Source: Osedax frankpressi (lineage: Eukaryota > Annelida > Polychaeta > Sabellida > Siboglinidae). Taken from it: a DNA stretch of 64,000 nucleotides. Shown in pieces: positions 54,204 to 64,000 of the stretch (position 1 is its first letter; each line of letters opens with the position of its first letter). The stretch lies in contig OZ038314.1 in assembly GCA_964035775.1 (NCBI GenBank), positions 29,311,089 through 29,375,088 of the forward strand. The letters are read 5' to 3'. Below the pieces are notes generated by a model. The model had not been told where the DNA came from. It made no database searches and saw only the letters and a list, made by a program, of their open reading frames with translations. The translations under genes were made by a program, and so were the position numbers.

Positions 54204-54786
54204 AATGTATAATTTATAAAATTATTTTATGAAACTTATTATATTAATAATACATAAAGATGTTTCTTTGTGTGATTAGGTATTTATATGGCAAGTGATA
54301 AGCTTTGGACGGTTTATTACGATATGTGATATTATTATTAGTATTTTTCTTATTATATATTACATTTTATCTTTAATAAATACTACATATTTATTATTAA
54401 TTTATTCATTGATAATTATGATAATATAATATATTCTATATTACATTTATAATATTAATATCATCTATATTACATTTATAATTTTAATAAATAATAATAA
54501 TGTATTTCCATAAAGTTAATATTAAATATAATAATATATTATTTTTTACCTTAAAATTTAAAATTCTATTTTATTTAAATACAGTATTGGAATTGGCATG
54601 TTAAAGTTAATTTATATAAATATTCACGTGGTTTGGTTACTGATAATTTACATAGAATATATTTGTTCTATATAAATATATAGACTATATAATATAATAT
54701 CGACAATATACATATAATCTAAATATAATAATTTGTATTACATTAAACAATAATTTAATATGGAAAATGTGTTATATTCTAACTTT

Positions 54787-54868
54787 ATGTCTTATATGTC
54801 TTATAATGTCTTATAATGTCTTATAATGTCTTATAATGTCTTATAATGTCTTAAATGTCTTATAATTC
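54787..54868. repeat. Tandem AATGTCTTAT repeat, about 8 units
   Basis: Inverted counterpart of the array at 28636-28686, with more units, so unit number changed after the inverted duplication. Confidence 0.75.
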
Positions 54869-55548
54869 TTTGGAATATTGGTGTGATAAATATAGATAAT
54901 AATAAAAATGTGTTATTTTTTTTAATAAATAAATATTTTATCCTAAATATTAAGAGGTTATTCTTATTTTATATAAATTTATATTACATTTTTTTTACAT
55001 TTTAAATATTTTTTGTGAATAATTGTAAAAGATGTTAAGTAATTTTAAATTGTAAATATGTTTACAATCTCTGAGGTATATTTCCACGAATCAAAATATA
55101 TATATTATCTATAATCTCCGGTAAACAATCGTGAACATTACTTAGGTTAACAGATATATTTTTTACAAATATATGATCACAAATATTAAAATCATATTAT
55201 AATGTATTTATCATTTATAAAATATTAAATTAATATTGTATTAATTATATTATTTTAGTTGTGTAAGAATGTCATATGATATTACTTACTTAATTTTAAA
55301 AAATATTTACTTTTATATATGTTTATATATTATTATAAACTAATATTATATAAATAATTTAGTATATCAAGTATAGTAAATCGAATGTAATATTCAACAT
55401 ACATAATATATATAATATAATATGTTGTTATTATGTTTTTATATATATTCGGGATATATTATTTAATAAAATAATGAAGATTAATTTAAATAATATTTTT
55501 TTTAATTTTATACTACTTTATTTCTATATATAGTAACCTCGCTATCTT

Positions 55549-55665
55549 TCAATGCCTGAATTCTGTTTTTAGTATATCTACATTGCTAATGGCATATTCG
55601 AATATATCCTCTAGTTCTAATGTTGGTAGATTTCTACAATCGGCTTTGATATAAAATGCCTCCAT
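55549..55665 (-). CDS. 38-codon frame MEAFYIKADC..., inverted copy
   Basis: Inverted duplicate of 27834-27950 with the same 38 codons and stop, inside the 53680-60470 arm. Confidence 0.4.
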   Translation of the reverse strand: MEAFYIKADCRNLPTLELEDIFEYAISNVDILKTEFRH

Positions 55666-55684
55666 TTTAAATACATTTCCGTTA

Positions 55685-55777
55685 CTAATGTGCTACTCCG
55701 GCCAAAGATAATAAGATAATTTTTATTCTTATTTTTTTCGCCTTAAACTTATCTATTTCTAACAAAAGGTACTTCAT
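55685..55777 (-). CDS. 30-codon frame, inverted copy
   Basis: Inverted duplicate of 27722-27814, same ATG and TAG. Confidence 0.2.
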   Translation of the reverse strand: MKYLLLEIDKFKAKKIRIKIILLSLAGVAH

Positions 55778-56125
55778 TAAATAGGCATTAATACACTCTT
55801 TACAGTCTTATTATAAAAAAAATCACAATATTTTGACATATAGACTCTATTATAACATAATTATAATTAAGGATTTATATTAATCATAAATAAATATAGA
55901 ATACTCTACTATAGCTATTCAATATTATAATTTTTATAATAATTAGAACAAAATTATAATTAATGAATTTATATTAATCATAGATAAATATGGAATATTC
56001 TACAATAGCTATTACATAATTGTATTGTATAATATTAATTGATGACGAATATTTGTATGATATAAATGTTTCAATGAATATTTAGTTAAATTATTATAGC
56101 CATATAATAAAATGTAATAGTAATA

Positions 56126-56170
<45 letters not shown>

Positions 56171-56664
56171 TGATCATTAAAAGAAAGTATATTACAAAAT
56201 ATAAATGTAATACAAAGTCTTAATTATTCATAACATTCAATGTTTTACATACGATATGATGTAATATTGAAATTGACAAATTTATTATTTATAAAGGTTA
56301 TCATAATATTGTTAGTAATATCTGTTATATTATTTGGTTATTATTGTATTAGTCTTGTATAATTTCAAATTTCAAATAACAAATATTTATTTTCCAATTA
56401 GGTTCTTCAATTTTTTAATAAATATTTATAATATTAATATAGACGATTTAATATTTAATCAAATTTATTTTAAAAATTAAATTATAGATTTAATTCTAAA
56501 GTAATTATTATTAATATGTCTATTGAGAAGACTTAAATATAAATTAATTTTTGCTAACATACCGTATGTTCTTACCATATAAACTTAGTTATAATAGCAT
56601 TAGTGGATACAAATCGTAATTTTATATATATGTAGATATAGTTGCAATGGAATAATAAGAATTG

Positions 56665-56724
56665 ATGGATATTTCAATCGTAAAATACTATGCAGGTATT
56701 ACGAAGATACTTCAAATCTATTGA
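56665..56724 (+). CDS. 19-codon frame MDISIVKYYAGITKILQIY
   Basis: Mirror of 26694-26753, differing at residues 2 and 3. Same donor-like CAG/GTATTACG. Confidence 0.15.
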   Translation: MDISIVKYYAGITKILQIY

Positions 56725-57024
56725 TTATACAACTAATTCAATCATTAGCTGGAAGGACATACAAGTTCCATTTTTTATTGTAGGTATAATATTTTATCCA
56801 TTCCGAGGCTTATTAACTATGTAATATATATATATATATTAAAAACATATGCCATTTCATCAAAATAAGATCGATATATTTGATTATACAATATTCACTA
56901 CTTGAATATTGTATAATCATTTATTATCTTACATAAATAAAGCTGCAAAATGTCTATTGATGTTAAATATATGTACAATATGGAAATATATACTGTTATC
57001 TAAAATTAATTAATATATTTTGAG

Positions 57025-57093
57025 ATGTGTATAGAGAATATTAAATATTGTTTAAATGAATTCGATGTAAGGTATCAATATGTTATAATATAA
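57025..57093 (+). CDS. 22-codon frame MCIENIKYCLNEFDV...
   Basis: Reads MCIENIKYCLNEFD, then VRYQYVII and TAA. GAT/GTAAGG is donor-like. An inverted copy with the same frame is at 26325-26393 (minus). It may be an exon of the same locus as the frame at 56665, but no consistent gene model emerged. Confidence 0.15.
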   Translation: MCIENIKYCLNEFDVRYQYVII

Positions 57094-57219
57094 TATTCAT
57101 TTAGAATAAACAATCACTATATTATATAATATTTAATATATGACTTTGATATATATCAATCAATATATATTTATCATCCAATTGATATTTCTTCTATTTC
57201 GATATAGTCCTGGATAATG

Positions 57220-57400
57220 ATGATGATCATATTGATTAGGATGGATGCGAAGTTAATGTGAGTAAAGTGTAGTGGTTACGGAGTTGGCGATTATATCATT
57301 CTCTATTAAAGTTTATTCTAAGAAGAATATTTCGTCATAGAATCATAAAAACTGGGATTTCTAGTATAACATATTTCCTCTTGCGGCTATAACTGTGTAT
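57220..57400 (+). other. GC-richer island with tRNA-Val-like A box
   Basis: Contains AGTGTAGTGGTTA, which matches the D-arm (A box) of eukaryotic tRNA-Val as I know it, then a stretch of unusual composition up to CTTGCGGCTATAACTG. No convincing B box follows, so a SINE head is only a possibility. One frame here is open for about 38 codons (from about 57273), and other frames are partly open. The inverted copy is at about 26020-26210. Confidence 0.2.
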
Positions 57401-59602
57401 GTTTACTTTTTATATATGTTTTTAAAGGTATCTAAATACCATAAAGTTAACATTTTCTGTAAATAATATAGTTGTATTAAGGAAAATAGAAATTATATAA
57501 TAATATTTATTTCAAAAGAATATATTCTGTAATAGTAATATAATATATATAGATTTTGAATTGATCTTAACATGTATTGCAAATTGTTATAAAATAAAAG
57601 CTATGTAATTATATTGCTTTATTTTAAAAAAATTATCACAGAAAATAAAATAATAAATGGAAAATGAAAGTTTTTTTCACAATATTACTTCATTATTCCA
57701 AATTTGGTATTTATATATTAAAAACTGATAATTTAATTAAATGTGAAGTGTAAATAATTTATAAATAGATTTTTGAAAATATTGTTATAATATAGTTTGA
57801 TATTATTAGTGTATATTACAAAATAAAATTCAAATTGGCTATTTGTTAATCGTATTTAATTATTTTTTATTTTAAATTATTATAAAATATATATTTATTT
57901 TTAACCTAGCATGTATTTATTATGTATTAATATGTATTCTACTAATCATATATTAAATACAAGAACGATAATTGTAAAACTATTAATTATATTATTTGTA
58001 AATATATCAGCATATTACTCAACTTCTTTAGTCTAATCCTAATTTTAAATATTAAATTCAAGCTTAAAATAATTATAATTTGAGATTATAAATATAAGTT
58101 TATTTATTAAATTATTAAGCGATTATTTAGTATACACATTATTTAGTAACTTGTTTTACTTATTATTTCATTCGATTACGTCTGCTAATATATTAGGCAA
58201 ACTATTCTTTATAACTCTATTAATATAATTTTTGAATTTAATATTACATAATGTTTAGTTCAATTATGTTTAAAATAATTAATTATTTTATATCTTAACA
58301 TTTTGTTATAAGAATCTTAAAAAGCGTTGTTTTCGAATTAATAGCTATAGTGCAGTTAATATTTTAATAATACTATAATCATCCGTCATCAATCTTACGA
58401 TTTTGATATGTGAAATAAAGAACATTTACTATATTCTGAAAAATGCTGTGTAAAAATAAGATTAATTTATATATGTGGATAATATTTAGATAAAAGTTTA
58501 ATTGATGAAATAATAGATATATTGTTATATATCTATAAAGATTTTTATATTAGTAACTAAATAGAAATTCTTAAATTAAAAAATGTTGATTTTTTACTTA
58601 AAGGATTAATTTAAGTTATAAATTATATTATATTTTTTTTTGCATAATAAGAAATGCTTCAATCATTATTTAGGTATAATATTCAAAAACTTAGTTACGT
58701 AGATTTCGTAAGCAACCGTGACAACAAAATATAATAATAATATAATTAACAATAGAATATTATAGTTTATATTGCAACATATCTATAAATAAATATACAT
58801 ATATTTATAACTTTATACTGATATTATAGTTATCCTATTATCTATTTTTAAATATAATAATTATTTTTATAATATTAATAATTAGAGCATAATTATAATA
58901 GAGGAATATATAATATTCATAGATACATATAGCATATTCTACTATAGCTATTCAATTAGTATATTATATTAATAATTAGATCATAATTATAATCAATTAA
59001 TTTATATTAATCATAGATAATATATAGAATATACTACAATGGCGAATGTTTATACTATATGAAAGTTTCAATGAATATTTTTTTAAATAATATAATAATT
59101 ATTATAAAAATGTATTATATAAAATATCATTTAAAATCCTAATATTACAAAATTCAATTAATATTGTCTATTTGGTGATCGTTTATTTGATTTTTGTATT
59201 TAAAAATTATAGAATATACATATATTTTTAAGCTAGAATGTATTTATCTGGTTATTTATTATCGATTCCAATTTATTTGTAATCCAATTTAATACCTAGT
59301 TTAGAGTATTTTTAAGCATGGATAAATTAAGCGAGTATCGCGATATTTTGATAATCGATTAGCTCACTGCATTCGCCTCATTATTATAAGCGGATTTTTT
59401 TCTTTTAAAATTATATTAGTTGGGTGATTAGCATTCCATTAATTATAAATTATTTATAAAATTCTTACATTTATTATACATATATTTTTTGATAACCAAT
59501 AACATTGTAGATTACATAAAAGAGGTGTTATTTGCTTTAATATTCCATTTAAGAAATAAGTTTAGTATTTTATATTAGATCACATCAAATTAAATTATAT
59601 AC

Positions 59603-59943
59603 AGTCTCAACTATTTACTAATGTAAATTATAAAGGTTAATTTTGATATTATTAATAACATTAATTTTGATATTAAAGAATTTTTATTTTTTTTTATTAT
59701 ATGAATATATTTTGTTGCTATTTAATATTTTGATATGTTAATATTCATATTATATAAACCTCACATTTCTCGATGATGTTGTGGTAAATATTTCAACAAT
59801 TTTAAATATTGTTATTTTAGTTTTTAAAATAATCACCTCATTATACAATAATTATTAATTTTTACAGATATGTACACAAATAGATATGAGTAGTTCTCGG
59901 TAGGAGATTTGGACCTCGATATGCCATTTCCAATAACATGTCA
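59603..59943 (+). pseudogene. Decayed microgene relative B8, acceptor kept
   Basis: The only decayed copy that still has a splice acceptor-like TTTTTACAG followed by ATATGTACACAAAT, as in intact copies. It has no ATG (ACAGTCTCAAC) and its exon 2-like part carries in-frame stops (TAG for TGG). It may represent an earlier stage of decay than B1-B7. Confidence 0.48.
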
Positions 59944-60119
59944 AAATGTATAATTTATTAAATTATTTAATGAAACTTGTTATATTACAAAAATATATTT
60001 CATTTAAATAATTTAAATGATGGATATATTTATATAACACGTATTATGTTTTGGACTATTTGGTATAATGTGTGATATTATTATTATTATATATAATAAT
60101 ATAATATGTTTATCATTGT

Positions 60120-60360
60120 TATAGTATCAGGGAAATTTATAAAAAGTTTAAACATATATTTACAAACCAGTTTTATAAAAAGGACGATTCAATTTTTAGA
60201 ACTAAAGTAGATCTTTTACATCATGTTTAACCATACTCCTCTAGTACAACTTCCCATAGACATGTTAAAAATATTTAAAATTGTATTTATTATGCACTGT
60301 GTCCAATTGGGAGTTACCAAAACATCTATTAAATATATATTTATCAATAGATAAAACTAT
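60120..60360 (+). pseudogene. ORF family B relic
   Basis: Homologue of ORF B starting at AGTATCAGGGAAATTTAT, without the (TA)n lead of other copies and with an interrupted frame. It follows decayed microgene B8. Confidence 0.45.
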
Positions 60361-60701
60361 AACTACAATATATACTCTTTATAAATGTGATAGTAAGGAC
60401 ATTTTTTTAAGGCATACTAAAAGTTTATGATATGTATAATATTCAAACTCACTATTAAAAATGTATTCTAAGTATAATTCTTATTAACTAATAATATAAA
60501 TAAGCATTATTGATAAGTTACAATAATCACAATAAAGGTTATTATTATGCTATATCAGATGGGAACAATAGGAAATACTGCTCATAATAATAATAATAAA
60601 AAATATGTTATCTCTATGGATACATTCTTTATATGACAATATATAAATACCCAGTACTATTGTATCAATTATACAATAAAAAATATATATAAGTAGAAAA
60701 T

Positions 60702-60764
60702 ATGTCCAACCCACGCCATTCTTTATCTGAATACTATTTGCCTGGAGTCGTATTAATAAGATGA
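60702..60764 (+). CDS. 20-codon frame MSNPRHSLSEYY...
   Basis: Short ATG-started frame reading MSNPRHSLSEYYLPG then VVLIR and TGA, preceded by TATATAAGTAGAAAAT. The same peptide with one to three changes occurs at 449-511 (minus), 14777-14839 (minus), 32262-32324 (minus) and near 18059 (plus). Here GGAGTC is followed by GTATTAAT, a possible splice donor; other copies have TTATTAAT. It could be a first exon or chance conservation by duplication. Confidence 0.18.
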   Translation: MSNPRHSLSEYYLPGVVLIR

Positions 60765-60969
60765 AGAAATCAATTGATATTCTGTTTATCTAAACCATGA
60801 GTTTATTTTTATTTTATATTAATATATATTCAAAATAAATTTTACATTATTAATAATTTTGTAAATAATAATGAAAGTTTTTTATGTTCATTTTTAATAT
60901 TAAATTAATTGTAAATATATTTACTATATAAGATGTTGTTTTCAATAAATCATATTAGAAATCTTTGTT

Positions 60970-61015
<46 letters not shown>

Positions 61016-62796
61016 GTTATCTATTGTCGAACTATGTATTAGTTTCATATTATAAATAATATTAATAATAATATGTGTTATGAAACTATTATTATTATAA
61101 TTAAATATATTTGGTTATATTAAAAGTTATGATGTAGACTACGTAAGCAACCATCACACTACAATGTATATTAACAGGAAGTATTTAATTTACTATAGAG
61201 TTATATTGCTAATATTCCCCTAATCTTATTATATTGTAATTATGTATCTAAATATTATCTAATATAATATATTTTTTATATTTGATTATTGGACTAATTC
61301 TAAAAATATAATTACGTTGTTATAATATATATCATTAGTTGCCAAAATAAGCTATAATTATTTTATATATGTGATATTTTATACATATTTTATTTATATA
61401 TATATATTTTTTTATATTATATTAGATACATGTATAGTTGATACCTGCATATTCTGGGTTATTTAACAATTCAAAATTATTGTAATATTTAACATTACAT
61501 TAGCACATATCATACAATATAATATGAAAAATAGGTCACAAATAAATATATATATATAATAATGTTACGTTTAATTATTTTTTTATCATTATTCCAAACG
61601 CGAAGTGAAATTTATGAGTTATGTAATAGTTTCTTCAATATTTAATAGAAAATATATTTAATAAAAGAGTTCTATAATCTAATGTAATGATCTCTAATAT
61701 ATTAAATATTTCAATATCCCTTATAAAATAAAATAGCTTATATTTTCAGGCATTTATATATAACTAAGTTAGTTATTTTGTTTTTAAATAATTATACTAA
61801 CCACATATATATATGCATAGTTACATATTACAATGGTTTTCTTATAATATACTATTATCACATACCGTATAGAGTATCTAGTATGTTCTTTGGCAAATAC
61901 TGTAAATAACAATCTGCAAACACACAATAAATAAAAATAATTAATATATATTAAATTGATTTTATATGATTATATATATCTAATGAAATAGATTGAATAC
62001 ATATATTTGTATTTTAATAGTTAATTAAAATATTATTTATTACGTAAAATAAGTTTAAATGTTTAAGTGCAAATTCTTTACAAAAAAGTAAAATTTGGAA
62101 ATTTACATATCGACATTTTTATTTGCATGTATTACAAATTACAGAGTAATATGGAATATTGGTATATATATTAAATATATAATTTAATATGAAATAATTG
62201 TAATTATACGTTATTATAATAGACATATAGTATTTACTATTAATAACTATCTTAATAAATATATTATATAATACGATTATGGAAATAATAGCTATACTAT
62301 TCTATTATAGTAAATTACATTATTAATATTATATTTTGATGTCACGGCTGCTTACGTAATCTACGTCACTAAATTTTTGAATATTTGACCTAAATATATA
62401 ATTATAGTGTACTAAGATTATGGGAACAATAGTTATAATACTCTAGAGTTAATTAAACTATTAATATTATTTTTATTGTCACGACTGCTTACGTAATATA
62501 CGTCACTAAGTTTTTGAATATTTGACCTAAATAATGATTGAATCATAACTTATTATTCAAAAATATATAATATAATTTTGAATTTAAAGTAAAACAATCA
62601 ACATTTATAAATTTTAGAATTTCTATTTAGTTCAAATAAAAATATGTATAGATATATATATATATATATATCTTATATATAACAATACATATTTTATTTC
62701 ATTCATTAAACTTTCGTATAAATCTTATCCACAAATAAAAATTACTTGCTTAATGTAGTTAGTATATTAAACTATAGGTATAAAAAGATGTTCATT

Positions 62797-62855
<59 letters not shown>

Positions 62856-63715
62856 TTATAACTAGAGTTGTAATAGGTTTATAAAATAATAAAAGATAGT
62901 TAATTATAAATATTAACGTCTTTAAGATATTTATTAATATTAATTATTTAGAAACGATAACGTATCATATTTGTTAAGTAATATATACCTTAGTAGTGTA
63001 TTAGTGAAACATCAATTAAGTGTGTGTGATAAATTGAGTATTGATCTTCTATATATATTTTGACGTATACTGCTCTTTATTCGAAAAATTGATTTCAACT
63101 GATTTGAATACGTATGATTAAATAATTATTTAAATTTCATTCTCAAAGATATACAATACGAATCGTAACGTATATAAGGAATTTTAATTTTAAGTTATTC
63201 TGGAGTATAAGAAAACATTGATATATCTTGGCATACCTATTAATTCTAAAATAATTTTAATATATATGATCACCATATATAAAATATAAAAATAAATTAT
63301 CTGTAAATTCAAATTCATTATATACATTACAATCATTAGTATATATATCTGGAAATGTAATTTTAATTATTATTTAATGAAAACTATTGAAATAAGTTTA
63401 ACATTTTTTTTCTAATATATGTCGACAACAATCAACACAAATAAATATATTTTACAAGATTTCTGAAATATATATATATATATATATATATAAAGGAAAT
63501 GGAAGTATATATTATAATTATTATAATAATCTTAAGATTAATGATCAATAAATCGTACAAGTGAAATAACACTAATACAAAAATACTATTTGTAGTGATT
63601 TATAGTTACTATTTATAGTGATAATTAAATTAAAATGATAATCAAATATTATATAGTTGAATTATTCAATTATTTATAAAATTCTCACATTAATTATATA
63701 TATATGTTTCTATAA

Positions 63716-63828
63716 CCAATCATATTGCAGATTGAATAAAAGAGGCGTTATTAAATATTCTATTTAAGTGATAAATTCAGCATTCTATATTATTTATCAC
63801 ATTTGAACATCGAATTAAAACGAGAAAA
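63716..63828 (+). promoter_or_regulatory. Promoter and leader of microgene copy c
   Basis: CCAAT at 63716-63720 and AATAAAAG at 63735-63742, 94 bp before the ATG at 63829. Confidence 0.38.
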
Positions 63829-63862
63829 ATGTCTCAACTATCTACTAATGCAAATAACGAAG
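63829..63862 (+). CDS. Microgene exon 1, cut by window end (copy c)
   Basis: Exon 1 of the same microgene, MSQLSTNANNE plus the first base of codon 12, followed by the donor GTAGAT. The intron runs past the end of the window, so exon 2 is not seen. Promoter-like boxes are at 63716 (CCAAT) and 63735 (AATAAAAG), again 94 bp before the ATG. The intron start matches copies b and e, so a 36-residue product like theirs is expected just beyond the window. Confidence 0.5.
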
Positions 63863-64000
63863 GTAGATTTTTATATTATAATGTAATTTATATTTACTTT
63901 ATTCAATAATAATAATATAATTATATTTTTTATATTTATTTTTTATTTGTTAATATTCATATCATATAAACCTCACATTTTTTGATAAATGTGTTGTAAA

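Larger units (their letters stand above)
53680..60470. repeat. Inverted repeat III, right arm (partner 23500-29830)
   Basis: Colinear reverse complement of 23500-29830: microgene b, MEAF locus, GC-richer island at 57220-57400, decayed microgene B8, ORF-B relic. Confidence 0.65.
60480..64000. repeat. Segment shared inverted with 29500-32850
   Basis: Counterpart of 29500-32850, ending in microgene c at the window edge. Confidence 0.55.

Noticed and set aside
1-64000. Organellar genome or ciliate code explanation for the lack of long frames
   Set aside because: No rRNA, tRNA set or respiratory genes, and the microgenes read sensibly with standard stops and a nuclear-type intron.

Overview
The window is extremely AT-rich nuclear-type eukaryotic DNA. 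By eye it is well under 20% G+C, with dozens of long (TA)n runs. There is no long open reading frame, no rRNA and no gene for a conserved large protein. The clearest coding signal is small and interrupted by an intron: two short exons joined across a 215-227 bp GT...TTTTTTCAG intron. That points to a eukaryote with short introns (invertebrate or fungus-like). I cannot name the organism.

Layout: almost the whole window is built from a few segments that recur in direct and inverted orientation. Positions 1-4340 are one unit flanked by inverted arms. 4340-6716 is a junction zone with a perfect 400 bp palindrome (5920-6319). 7700-15170 and 17740-24830 are arms of a large inverted repeat around a 2.6 kb core. 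6716-17735 is repeated directly at 33343-45170. 38150-45240 is repeated inverted at 47540-53680. 23500-29830 is repeated inverted at 53680-60470. About 29500-32850 is repeated inverted at 60480-64000. A roughly 0.9 kb element is inserted at 38925-39839 in one copy only.

Genes: the best candidate is a family of two-exon microgenes encoding a 36-residue acidic peptide that ends in GYEWFSVGDSDLDMPFPRTY. Five copies are whole in the window (11263-11600, 20982-21319, 29268-29593, 37593-37930, 53878-54203), and a sixth is cut by the window end (63829). All share a CCAAT box and an AATAAAAGAGGCG box; the latter begins 94 bp upstream of the ATG in each. Eight further loci are decayed relatives that lack the start codon; seven of them also lack the splice acceptor. 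A second family, about 80 informative residues behind a (TA)n-encoded lead, has four open copies next to decayed copies of the first family. Smaller candidates are a 38-codon frame in mirrored copies (27834-27950 and 55549-55665) and several ATG-started 13-22 codon frames repeated at paralogous places. The rest is non-coding repeat sequence. No function can be assigned to any of these peptides from sequence alone.
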